Shown in pieces: positions 1 through 5,114 of a stretch of 5,114 nucleotides of DNA. Under the pieces are notes generated by a model. It did no database searches. It was not told the DNA's origin and saw only the letters and a program-made list of their open reading frames with translations. The position numbers were made by a program, and so were the translations under genes. Position 1 is the stretch's first letter. The number at the start of each line of letters is the position of its first letter. Origin of the DNA: Christiangramia sp. (GTDB lineage Bacteria > Bacteroidota > Bacteroidia > Flavobacteriales > Flavobacteriaceae); the NCBI GenBank assembly GCA_024644145.1, contig JAHELO010000156.1:1-5114 (forward strand). Direction: 5' to 3'.

Positions 1-624
1 GCCAGGATCGCAAAATCAGATTTTCAAATGAATACTCATGCTATAGGAGATTCGGCTAATTATATGGTCTTGAAAACCTATGATTCTCTTTTAAATAATG
101 GTACAGATAGAAGATGGAGAATAGAACATGCCCAGGTGATAGATTCAGCCGATTTTAAATTCTTCAATAAGAATATTATTCCATCTGTGCAGCCTACTCA
201 TGCAACAAGCGATATGTACTGGGCAGAAGACAGGTTGGGAGAAGAAAGGATTAAAGGTGCTTACGCTTATAAAAAGTTGCTCGAACAGGCCGGATTACTG
301 GCGTTGGGTACAGATTTCCCCGTAGAAGAAGTAAATCCATTCCTAACGTTTTATGCTGCAGTAGATAGGCAGGATACGAAAAATTTTCCCGAAGGTGGAT
401 TCAATAGAGGTCAGGCGTTAAGCAGAGAAGAAACCTTAAAAGGAATGACCACCTGGGCTGCCTATGCTAATTTTGAGGAAGCTGAGAAAGGCAGTATCGA
501 ACCCGGTAAATATGCAGATTTTATTATTCTGGATCGCGATATTATGGAAGTGGAAATAGATAGCGTGCCTGAAACCAGGGTGATCTCAACTTTTGTTAAC
601 GGAGAGCGGGTGTATAATAATTAA
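1..624 (+). CDS. YtcJ-like metal-dependent amidohydrolase (amidohydrolase family 3), 5'-truncated by the window edge
   Basis: The reading frame is open from base 1 and ends at TAA 622-624, leaving 207 visible residues. Full-length family members are about 530-560 residues, so more than half of the protein lies outside. The ATG at 28 is an internal Met (in QMNTHAIGD), not a start. Visible family landmarks, numbered from base 1, are the NTHAIGD motif with His13, RIEHAQ with His43 and GTDFPVE with Asp105. These are the usual late metal-ligand and catalytic positions of the amidohydrolase TIM barrel. Near the end, the [17 protein letters not shown] stretch (about 165-181) is the return into the small beta-sandwich domain typical of the superfamily. 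The reaction is presumed to be hydrolysis of an amide or related C-N bond; the substrate cannot be told from this fragment. In Bacteroidota these proteins often carry an N-terminal signal or lipoprotein peptide, which cannot be checked here. The family call is secure, the substrate unknown. Confidence 0.93.
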   Translation, partial: ARIAKSDFQMNTHAIGDSANYMVLKTYDSLLNNGTDRRWRIEHAQVIDSADFKFFNKNIIPSVQPTHATSDMYWAEDRLGEERIKGAYAYKKLLEQAGLLALGTDFPVEEVNPFLTFYAAVDRQDTKNFPEGGFNRGQALSREETLKGMTTWAAYANFEEAEKGSIEPGKYADFIILDRDIMEVEIDSVPETRVISTFVNGERVYNN

Positions 625-630
625 ACTGGG

Positions 631-638
631 TATCTTTG
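631..638 (+). promoter_or_regulatory. Bacteroidota-type -7 promoter box for the cyclophilin-FKBP gene
   Basis: TATCTTTG is an exact match to the Bacteroidota sigma-ABfr -7 consensus TAnnTTTG and is followed by CA. It lies 7 bases after the upstream stop codon and ends 21 bases before the ATG at 660, which would give a leader of roughly 15 bases. No good -33 TTTG/TTG is visible at the expected distance upstream (about 605-615), so the match rests on the -7 box. It also argues against the TTG at 636 as a start, because that codon lies inside the box. Confidence 0.7.
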
Positions 639-659
639 CATTCATCAAAATTGAAAATT

Positions 660-1592
660 ATGAACGACGGATTATATGCTAAGTTCCATACTACCAAAGG
701 AGAGATCCTTGTAGAACTGGAATACGAAAAAACACCGGGTACGGTTGGAAACTTTGTAGGCCTGGCCGAAGGGAAAATTGAAAATGACCCAAAAGAGCAC
801 GGAGAGCCTTATTATGACGGCTTGAAATTTCACCGTGTAATTCCTGATTTTATGATTCAGGGTGGTGACCCTCAGGGGACCGGTGCCGGCGGACCTGGAT
901 ATAATTTCGACGATGAGATTCATCCAGACCTTAAACATGACGCTCCAGGTAAACTTTCCATGGCCAATGCAGGCCCTGGAACTAACGGGAGTCAGTTTTT
1001 TATCACGCACGTAGAGACTCCCTGGTTAGATGGAAAGCACACTGTGTTTGGAAATGTAGTTGAAGGGCAGGAAGTAGTGGATAAGATCCAGCAGGGCGAT
1101 AAACTTGAAAAACTGGAAATTATTCGTGAAGGAAGCGAAGCTGAAAGTTTCGATGCTGCGAAAGCTTTTGAAGATTTTAATGCTGAAAAGGCAAAACGAG
1201 AAGAGGAAGCAAAGAAGGAAGCTGAAGCTGAATTGGATAAACTGGCTACTGGCTTTGAAAGAACTGAAAGCGGTTTACGTTATAAAATGATCCAGAAAGG
1301 AGATGGGAAGAAAGCCGAAAAAGGTAAGAATGTAGCTGTGCATTATAAAGGACAACTGGCAGACGGTACTGTTTTCGATTCTTCTTATAAAAGAAATAAA
1401 CCACTGGAATTTCCAGTTGGTGTTGGCCATGTGATCCCAGGTTGGGATGAAGGCATACAATTGCTGAATGTTGGTGACAAGGCCAGAATGGTAATTCCAT
1501 CTCATTTGGCCTATGGTGAAAGAGGTGCCGGAGGTGTTATTCCTCCAAATGCAGTTCTTATTTTTGACGTGGAATTGATGGATGTGAAATAG
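660..1592 (+). CDS. Dual-domain peptidyl-prolyl cis-trans isomerase (cyclophilin-FKBP fusion)
   Basis: This 310-residue protein joins two unrelated prolyl isomerase folds, both of which speed cis/trans isomerisation of X-Pro bonds during protein folding. Residues about 5-156 are a cyclophilin: [19 protein letters not shown] (57-75) holds the catalytic Arg59 plus Phe64 and Gln67, followed by SMAN (100-103), SQFFIT (111-116) and Trp122...His127. Residues about 157-197 form a highly charged Glu/Lys/Ala linker, probably a long helix or coiled coil. Residues about 200-310 are an FKBP domain with Tyr229, FD (239-240), VIPGW (258-262), AYG (284-286) and the terminal FDVELMDV strand. The active-site residues of both domains look intact. 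No signal peptide or lipobox is visible, so a cytoplasmic location is inferred. ATG 660 is chosen because the TTG at 636 lies in the promoter and the family N-terminus fits [16 protein letters not shown]. No Shine-Dalgarno precedes it, which is normal in this phylum. It appears to be a single-gene unit, with a -7 box before it and a strong hairpin after it. Confidence 0.95.
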   Translation: MNDGLYAKFHTTKGEILVELEYEKTPGTVGNFVGLAEGKIENDPKEHGEPYYDGLKFHRVIPDFMIQGGDPQGTGAGGPGYNFDDEIHPDLKHDAPGKLSMANAGPGTNGSQFFITHVETPWLDGKHTVFGNVVEGQEVVDKIQQGDKLEKLEIIREGSEAESFDAAKAFEDFNAEKAKREEEAKKEAEAELDKLATGFERTESGLRYKMIQKGDGKKAEKGKNVAVHYKGQLADGTVFDSSYKRNKPLEFPVGVGHVIPGWDEGIQLLNVGDKARMVIPSHLAYGERGAGGVIPPNAVLIFDVELMDVK

Positions 1593-1614
1593 GATCCCAA
1601 TTAATATATAATGT

Positions 1615-1646
1615 AAAAACGCGTTGAAATATCAGCGCGTTTTTTT
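1615..1646 (+). terminator. Rho-independent terminator after the cyclophilin-FKBP gene
   Basis: Bases 1615-1627 pair with 1632-1644: nine perfect pairs (AAAAACGCG with CGCGTTTTT), then one T-G wobble, then T-A, G-C and A-T, around a four-base AATA loop. The T run continues to 1646. It starts 22 bases after the stop at 1592. The A run on the other side could make it work in both directions, but no minus-strand gene ends here. It lies directly before the next gene's ATG at 1657. Confidence 0.88.
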
Positions 1647-1656
1647 ATTTTTAGAT

Positions 1657-2199
1657 ATGACTATAGAAGAACTCGAAGACCTGAAATATCCGATCGGGAA
1701 ATTTGAAATACCCGAAAATATTACCGCTGCAGATATTCAGCGTTGGATCTCCGATATTAGTGCCCTTCCGATTAAATTGAGGCAGGAGGTGGTGAAGCTC
1801 TCTAAAGAGCAGCTGGACACTCCTTACCGTCCAGAAGGTTGGACTCTAAAGCAGTTGATACATCATATCGCAGATAGTCATATGAATGCTTTCCTTCGTT
1901 TTAAGTGGGCACTTACCGAGGAAGAACCTACCATTAAAGCTTATGACGAAAAGCGATTTGCAGATTTGTATGACTCATATCTTGCTCCGGTAGAAATATC
2001 TCTGGATTTTATTAGTGCTCTGCACGGGAAATGGGTGATCTTATTGGAAAATATGAGTAATGCCGATTTCGAAAGGTCTTTCGTGCACCCGGTTTCAGGT
2101 TATAGATATAGCCTGAAGGAAAGCCTGGCAAATTATTCTTGGCATGGGAGACATCATTTAGCTCATCTTCAAAACCTGTTAAAAAGCAAAGGCTGGTAG
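1657..2199 (+). CDS. yfiT: YfiT/BstA-family DinB-fold metal-dependent protein (putative thiol S-transferase)
   Basis: This 180-residue protein matches the YfiT family over its full length: LKYPIGKF at 9-16, the TPYRPEGWTLKQLIHHIADSH block at 55-75, LTEEEPTIKAYDE at 86-98, and WHGRHHLAHLQNL at 162-174. The DinB four-helix fold binds one metal through three histidines. Here His70, His163 and His167 have the same spacing (93 and 4 residues) as the Ni-binding His67, His160 and His164 I recall for Bacillus subtilis YfiT. Firmicute relatives have been described as bacillithiol S-transferases (BstA), and older annotation says metal-dependent hydrolase; the thiol and substrate used here are unknown. 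ATG 1657 is preferred because the family begins close to the LKYPIGKF motif, whereas the in-frame TTG at 1624 lies inside the terminator hairpin. No ribosome-binding site is seen; the start follows an almost pure T tract. The protein is cytoplasmic by inference (no signal peptide). Confidence 0.92.
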   Translation: MTIEELEDLKYPIGKFEIPENITAADIQRWISDISALPIKLRQEVVKLSKEQLDTPYRPEGWTLKQLIHHIADSHMNAFLRFKWALTEEEPTIKAYDEKRFADLYDSYLAPVEISLDFISALHGKWVILLENMSNADFERSFVHPVSGYRYSLKESLANYSWHGRHHLAHLQNLLKSKGW

Positions 2200-2227
2200 A
2201 AAATATAGGTTCTTACTAAATCTAGTT

Positions 2228-2261
2228 AATTTACCCGCATCGAGGAGGATCGGTAAATTTT
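2228..2261 (+). terminator. Probable hairpin terminator after the yfiT-like gene
   Basis: AATTTACC at 2228-2235 pairs perfectly with GGTAAATT at 2252-2259. An inner ATC/GAT (2239-2241 with 2248-2250) can form after a small asymmetric internal loop, leaving the GAGGAG loop 2242-2247. The hairpin lies 28 bases after the stop codon, as expected for a terminator. The T run is only four bases (2258-2261) and partly within the stem, so efficiency is uncertain. Confidence 0.45.
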
Positions 2262-2371
2262 CAGTACACCTTAATTCTGTTGCTGCCTTCTTTAGGAATA
2301 AAAACCCGGGAGGTGATAATTTAACTAAAGGTAATGATACACGAATGGAAAACAGCAGGTTTTTAAAAAAA
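2262..2371. other. Non-coding gap between convergent genes, no convincing gene
   Basis: This stretch separates the ends of the yfiT-like gene and the convergent thioredoxin-fold gene. No ORF of useful length is present on either strand. It holds a CCCGGG palindrome (2305-2310) overlapping GGGAGGTGAT (2308-2317), which on the plus strand resembles an unusually strong Shine-Dalgarno, an oddity in a phylum that rarely uses one. A weak hairpin, AAAAC 2349-2353 with GTTTT 2359-2363, lies just beyond the minus-strand stop codon. It might end transcription from that gene, but only one of its five pairs is G-C. A small RNA here is possible but unsupported. Confidence 0.4.
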
Positions 2372-2929
2372 TCAGTCCTTCCATTTTATATTACATCCAA
2401 TAGAAGGTTTCTGAGAGGCTGATACCTTTCGATTGTTCAATACGGCATCCATAGCTTCTCTAAGGTCCCTTCCGTTGGGATGTATTCCATTTCCGGGTCG
2501 GCTGTCGTCAAGTTGCCCATGATAGATCAGCTTCAATTCTGAATCATACAGATAAAAATCGGGCGTACATGCAGCATTGTAAGCTCTGGCAATTTCCTGG
2601 GTGCCATCATACAGGTATGGAAAAGAATATTGGTGCCGGGCGGCATGTTCCTTCATTTTATCTGGATGATCTTCGGGATACCTGCTTACATCATTGCTCA
2701 TAATTCCAGCAAAACCAAATCCTAATTGTCTGTATTCATTAGCGATATGGACCATTTCCTCATTAACATGCTTCACAAAGGGGCAATGGTTGCAAATGAA
2801 CATGATCACGGTGCCTCGTTCACCCTTAATCTCTTGCAGAGTTATAAGATGATCTGTAATGGTATCCATGAGTTTGAAGTCTGGAGCTATGGTGCCGGAT
2901 TCTATTTCGTTAGAAGGGGTAAGTGACAT
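2372..2929 (-). CDS. Cytoplasmic thioredoxin-fold / AhpC-TSA peroxiredoxin-like protein
   Basis: This 185-residue protein belongs to the peroxiredoxin-like group of the thioredoxin superfamily (PRX_like1 type). It opens with the characteristic AhpC/TSA entry APDFKLMD (15-22). It has a CNHCPFVKH active-site motif (Cys46, Cys49) in the position of the peroxidatic or redox cysteine, and ACTPDFYLYD (120-129) holds Cys121 and the cis-Pro123 that faces the active site. The GQLDDSRPGN stretch (138-147) and the PSIGCNIKWK tail (175-184, Cys179) are, from memory, conserved in this subgroup. A role in thiol-disulfide exchange or peroxide reduction is inferred; substrate and reductant are unknown. There is no signal peptide or membrane segment, unlike the exported TlpA/ResA relatives. 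The ATG at 2929 follows an A/G-rich stretch but no clear Shine-Dalgarno. It is divergent from csaA with 66 bases between starts, so the two may share a control region. Confidence 0.93.
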   Translation of the reverse strand: MSLTPSNEIESGTIAPDFKLMDTITDHLITLQEIKGERGTVIMFICNHCPFVKHVNEEMVHIANEYRQLGFGFAGIMSNDVSRYPEDHPDKMKEHAARHQYSFPYLYDGTQEIARAYNAACTPDFYLYDSELKLIYHGQLDDSRPGNGIHPNGRDLREAMDAVLNNRKVSASQKPSIGCNIKWKD

Positions 2930-2968
2930 CTTTTTCTTTTAAAATTAATTATTAATGCTGAATATTGG

Positions 2969-2976
2969 CTAATTTG
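2969..2976 (+). promoter_or_regulatory. Candidate -7 box for csaA in the divergent 66-base region
   Basis: CTAATTTG matches the TTTG half of the Bacteroidota -7 consensus TAnnTTTG but has CT in place of TA. It ends 19 bases before the csaA ATG, close to the 21 bases seen before the cyclophilin-FKBP gene, and that spacing is the main support. No -33 element is evident. For the divergent gene, TATTTTTT (read on the minus strand, 2992-2985) is an equally imperfect candidate with a leader of about 50 bases. Confidence 0.35.
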
Positions 2977-2995
2977 AAGTTTTTAAAAAATACAA

Positions 2996-3334
2996 ATGAA
3001 AGAGATAGACTGGAATGATTTTGAAAAAATAGAGATGAGAACCGGAACCATTTTAGCTGCCGAGGAATTTCCGGAAGCCAGAAAACCGGCCTATAAGTTA
3101 AAGATTGATTTTGGAAAAGCGATAGGGGTAAAGAATTCATCTGCGCAGATCACACGAAGATATACCAGAGAAGAATTACAGGGGAGGCAGATTATAGCCG
3201 TAGTTAATTTCCCGGTTAAAAGGATTGCAGGATTCAAAAGTGAATGCCTGGTGATGGGTATTCTGGGAGCAGATGATGATGTAGTATTGCTTTCTTCAGA
3301 TCAACGAGTTGAAAATGGATTGAAAATAGGATAA
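2996..3334 (+). CDS. csaA: CsaA, tRNA-binding-domain (OB-fold) chaperone-like protein
   Basis: This 112-residue protein covers one complete tRNA-binding OB-fold domain of the kind found at the C-terminus of methionyl-tRNA synthetase and in EMAP II, and its length is that of stand-alone CsaA. Recognisable stretches are IDWNDFEKIEMRTGTI (4-19), the YKLKIDFG strand (33-40), SSAQITRRY (48-56) and GRQIIAVVNFPVKRIAGFKS (63-82) followed by ECLVMG. Bacillus subtilis CsaA is a dimer reported to have chaperone activity and to interact with SecA and preproteins. Its role in Bacteroidota is not established, and tRNA or peptide binding is inferred from the fold. ATG 2996 gives the standard family N-terminus. 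The gene is monocistronic by position: divergent from the redox gene upstream and convergent with the M14 gene downstream, with only a short gap and a hairpin between them. Confidence 0.95.
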   Translation: MKEIDWNDFEKIEMRTGTILAAEEFPEARKPAYKLKIDFGKAIGVKNSSAQITRRYTREELQGRQIIAVVNFPVKRIAGFKSECLVMGILGADDDVVLLSSDQRVENGLKIG

Positions 3335-3371
3335 AAAATAAGGGTTCATCAATATTAAAAGATGAACCCTT
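3333..3371 (-). terminator. Intrinsic terminator of the M14 peptidase gene, shared with the csaA end
   Basis: AAGGGTTCATC (3340-3350) and GATGAACCCTT (3361-3371) form a perfect 11-bp stem with a ten-base A/T loop. Read on the minus strand, the hairpin begins 32 bases after the M14 gene's stop and is followed by a T run (the A run at 3333-3338), the arrangement of a good Rho-independent terminator. On the plus strand the hairpin lies just after the csaA stop but is followed by CTGCTG, so it would be weak for csaA unless it acts without a T run. Confidence 0.85.
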
Positions 3372-3403
3372 CTGCTGTAAAGGTAATTTAAGGATCCTTC
3401 CTT

Positions 3404-5114
3404 CTACATTTCTTCACCGAAAAATATAGCATTCATTAGAAGTTTATTGGTACCGTACCAGAATGCTCTGAAATTAGTATTATCTGTAAAAAGCATTACT
3501 TCACCACGCCCAAGGCTTGTATGTTTGAAAGGGACCGTTTTGGCGATGGAGTCCAGGTTGGTTTTGCTTATATAACCACTAAGCAAAGGTTTTTCAGTAT
3601 ATTGAATTGGGTTCTTATAACTCTGCTCATCTGCCTCCATGAAGATTGTAGTATTCCTGAACATTGCTAATTTATCATCCTCATAACCAAATGAGATTGG
3701 ATGTGTACGGTCCAGTTTTACTTCAAAAATAGCTCCGCCTATTCCCTGAGCTCCGGTAAAATCTCCACGGTCTCCAAAACTGATGTTTTTTGCAGTGACC
3801 TCATTTTTCCGCGTTTCAAATTCTATGAACTTATTTTTCTTCATCCAGTTAACAGAATTGCGGTAGGCAATTAAAGTTCCTCCTGCTTTAGTCCAATCCT
3901 TTAATTTAGATACATGTTCTTTATCCATAATATCTCCTCTGGAAGATGGCAGTATAATATCTGTATACTTGCTTAGATCTGCTGAACTTAAATCGTTAAT
4001 ATCCAGCTTCGTGATCTTCATGTTATAACGCTGATCAAATAAGTGCCAGATCTCTCCGGCGTCGTAAGGTGAAACAGAACCGCCAACAATAAGTGCCACT
4101 TTTTGAGGTTTCAAACCTCTAAACTGGTTACTACCCAGGTTTATTCCTCTGGTCATGCCGGTCTCAATAGCAGCTATCTCTACACCACTTTCCTGTGAAA
4201 TTTCTTTTATAAATTCATAGAGTTCTGTTTTATTAAGAATTTGATTCTGAACCGGGATCATGATCGTTCCATAATCATATTTACTTCCATTTAGTGAGAA
4301 CTCCTCCATTGCGACCTTGGCTCTAAGTCCTTTTTCCAGAATCTTATTGAGCGCTCCTGGGGCCATGTAATTATTCCAGTTAAGTAAATAGGCATATTCG
4401 CTTAATTCTGGAAGGGCAGGAGGTGTCATTTTAAGTTCGGTAATACCCGGCCCGGCATGCTTCATTGAAGTATCTTCAAGAAAGTCTACATTAAAGGCCA
4501 GTGGTAATGTCCAGGCTGAAATATCATAGAAAAGACTGTCTCTAAATTCTTTTCTTCTTTCAAACATGGCTTTTAGAAGCCTTTGCTGTCTTTGGTTTTT
4601 TGGTACCAGGTAGGCAGATCCCTTGCTAAATGTCTTTCCATTTTCATTAAAATCTTCGGCGATCTCGTAAAGCTCTATTTGATGTCTATTCAGGATATCT
4701 GCCAGTTTATAGGCGCTAACAGGATCTTTTTTGCTTCCAAATACATATGCGCCATTACCAGCTGTTTTCCTGGCCTTTTCAAAGAACTGTCGCTGGTAGT
4801 TCAAAAGGGCCTTCCTCATATGTTGGGCAGCTTCTAAGGTTGATAATGAAGCTGTGAATTGATTTCTTATAGTAAACGGAAAGGTAAGTATGCCATTTTC
4901 AGTTTCCTGAGCATGACCTCGTGAGCTACCTTGCTCAAAAAGGATTCCTACACTTCCGTTAATATCAGGAAAAGTAGAACCTTTTCCATAGTAAAAGTCG
5001 TCATAGTTCTCTTCGGTATAATATAGAGAACCAATCTGGTCCAGGGCAGAAGCATGATACGTTCCAATTTCTCTGGTGAGATCCTGATTCATTTGCGGGG
5101 TGAGGGGATGGGTT
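3404..5114 (-). CDS. M14-family zinc carboxypeptidase-like protein with C-terminal glutamine-amidotransferase-like domain, 5'-truncated by the window edge
   Basis: The frame is open through the right edge: seven codons (THPLTPQ) precede the Met at 5092, so that Met is probably internal. At least 569 residues are visible, against roughly 820-850 for Bacteroidota members of this family. Numbering from that Met, YGKGSTFPDINGSVGILFEQ (35-54) closes the peptidase domain, and Glu53 is the likely equivalent of the catalytic Glu270 of carboxypeptidase A. The zinc ligands (HxxE...H) lie outside the window. A middle region (about 60-325) is followed by a Rossmann-like amidotransferase/DJ-1-type domain (about 330-420): VALIVGGSVSPYDAGEIW, then DIILPSSRGD, then LKDWTKAGGTLIAYRNS. 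Where such domains carry a nucleophilic Cys, this one reads A409-Y410-R411. The tail FRAFWYGTNKLLMNAIFFG is characteristic of the family. Full-length relatives usually carry an export signal, so a periplasmic or surface peptidase role is inferred. The gene ends at a strong hairpin convergent with csaA. Confidence 0.93.
   Translation of the reverse strand, partial: THPLTPQMNQDLTREIGTYHASALDQIGSLYYTEENYDDFYYGKGSTFPDINGSVGILFEQGSSRGHAQETENGILTFPFTIRNQFTASLSTLEAAQHMRKALLNYQRQFFEKARKTAGNGAYVFGSKKDPVSAYKLADILNRHQIELYEIAEDFNENGKTFSKGSAYLVPKNQRQQRLLKAMFERRKEFRDSLFYDISAWTLPLAFNVDFLEDTSMKHAGPGITELKMTPPALPELSEYAYLLNWNNYMAPGALNKILEKGLRAKVAMEEFSLNGSKYDYGTIMIPVQNQILNKTELYEFIKEISQESGVEIAAIETGMTRGINLGSNQFRGLKPQKVALIVGGSVSPYDAGEIWHLFDQRYNMKITKLDINDLSSADLSKYTDIILPSSRGDIMDKEHVSKLKDWTKAGGTLIAYRNSVNWMKKNKFIEFETRKNEVTAKNISFGDRGDFTGAQGIGGAIFEVKLDRTHPISFGYEDDKLAMFRNTTIFMEADEQSYKNPIQYTEKPLLSGYISKTNLDSIAKTVPFKHTSLGRGEVMLFTDNTNFRAFWYGTNKLLMNAIFFGEEM

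Noticed and set aside
636..659. TTG at 636 as an upstream start for the cyclophilin-FKBP gene, adding eight residues
   Set aside because: The TTG overlaps the exact -7 promoter box TATCTTTG, so it would lie upstream of the transcript. The added residues do not resemble the family N-terminus.
672..1010. 112-codon minus-strand ORF opposite the cyclophilin domain, and shorter ones at 1246-1505
   Set aside because: They lie entirely antisense to well-conserved domains and encode no recognisable protein; they are shadows of the real frame.
1624..1656. TTG at 1624 as an upstream start for the yfiT-like gene, adding eleven residues
   Set aside because: The codon lies in the stem of the terminator, and the extra residues are encoded by the hairpin and its T run. 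The family motif LKYPIGKF sits naturally close to the ATG at 1657.
2334..2366. Ten-codon ORF after the Shine-Dalgarno-like sequence
   Set aside because: It is very short, the spacing from GGAGGTGAT is too long (16 bases), and it has no recognisable content. Not supported as a gene.
2262..2371. Signal recognition particle RNA, considered because the minus strand reads GAAGGCAGCA
   Set aside because: The conserved SRP core (the GGAA tetraloop followed by GGAAGCAGCC and its pairing 5' strand) is not present; only a few bases match.
2952..3140. Minus-strand ORF opposite the start of csaA
   Set aside because: It overlaps csaA and the divergent promoter region, and its composition is low-complexity Ser/Phe/Leu as expected of a shadow frame.
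4583..4837. 84-codon plus-strand ORF inside the M14 gene
   Set aside because: It is antisense to continuous family-like coding sequence, and its hydrophobic content reflects the reverse reading of the real gene.
5090..5092. ATG at 5092 as the true start of the M14 gene
   Set aside because: The frame stays open to the window edge, and the protein from here would lack the zinc-binding part of the M14 domain while keeping its catalytic Glu end. It is an internal Met of a longer gene.
1..5114. Mobile element, CRISPR array, tRNA/rRNA, toxin-antitoxin or defence cassette
   Set aside because: I saw no transposase, spaced direct repeats, cloverleaf, paired small ORFs or terminal inverted repeats by eye. 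All major ORFs are explained by ordinary families.

Overview
The window looks like chromosomal housekeeping DNA from a marine-type member of the Bacteroidota, most likely Flavobacteriaceae (a Gramella/Christiangramia-like genome would fit; genus is inference). The evidence is moderate AT-richness, almost no Shine-Dalgarno sequences before starts, a textbook Bacteroidota -7 box (TAnnTTTG) before the second gene, and protein families in their Bacteroidota forms: a cyclophilin-FKBP fusion and a large M14 peptidase with a C-terminal amidotransferase-like domain.

Layout: (1) positions 1-624, plus strand, the C-terminal part of a YtcJ-type amidohydrolase cut by the left edge; (2) 660-1592, plus, a two-domain peptidyl-prolyl isomerase with its own promoter, closed by a strong intrinsic terminator; (3) 1657-2199, plus, a YfiT/BstA-type DinB-fold protein starting only 10 bases after the terminator's T run; (4) a 172-base gap with a hairpin and no convincing gene; (5) 2372-2929, minus, a cytoplasmic thioredoxin-fold/peroxiredoxin-like protein; (6) 2996-3334, plus, CsaA, divergent from gene 5 across a 66-base promoter region; (7) 3404-5114, minus, the C-terminal two thirds or so of an M14 zinc carboxypeptidase-like protein cut by the right edge, ended by a perfect 11-bp hairpin terminator shared with the end of csaA.

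Functionally the genes form a loose set rather than one pathway: two protein-folding factors (the PPIase and CsaA), two thiol/redox-associated proteins (the YfiT family, whose characterised members include bacillithiol-dependent transferases, and the CxxC peroxiredoxin-like protein), and two hydrolases truncated by the window. Strand switches and three hairpins suggest mostly single-gene transcription units. I found no mobile element, CRISPR array, tRNA, rRNA, defence locus or other clearly undescribed system. The points most worth a second look are the dual-family immunophilin, the terminator abutting the yfiT-like start, the apparently nucleophile-less amidotransferase-like domain, and the non-coding gap at 2262-2371.
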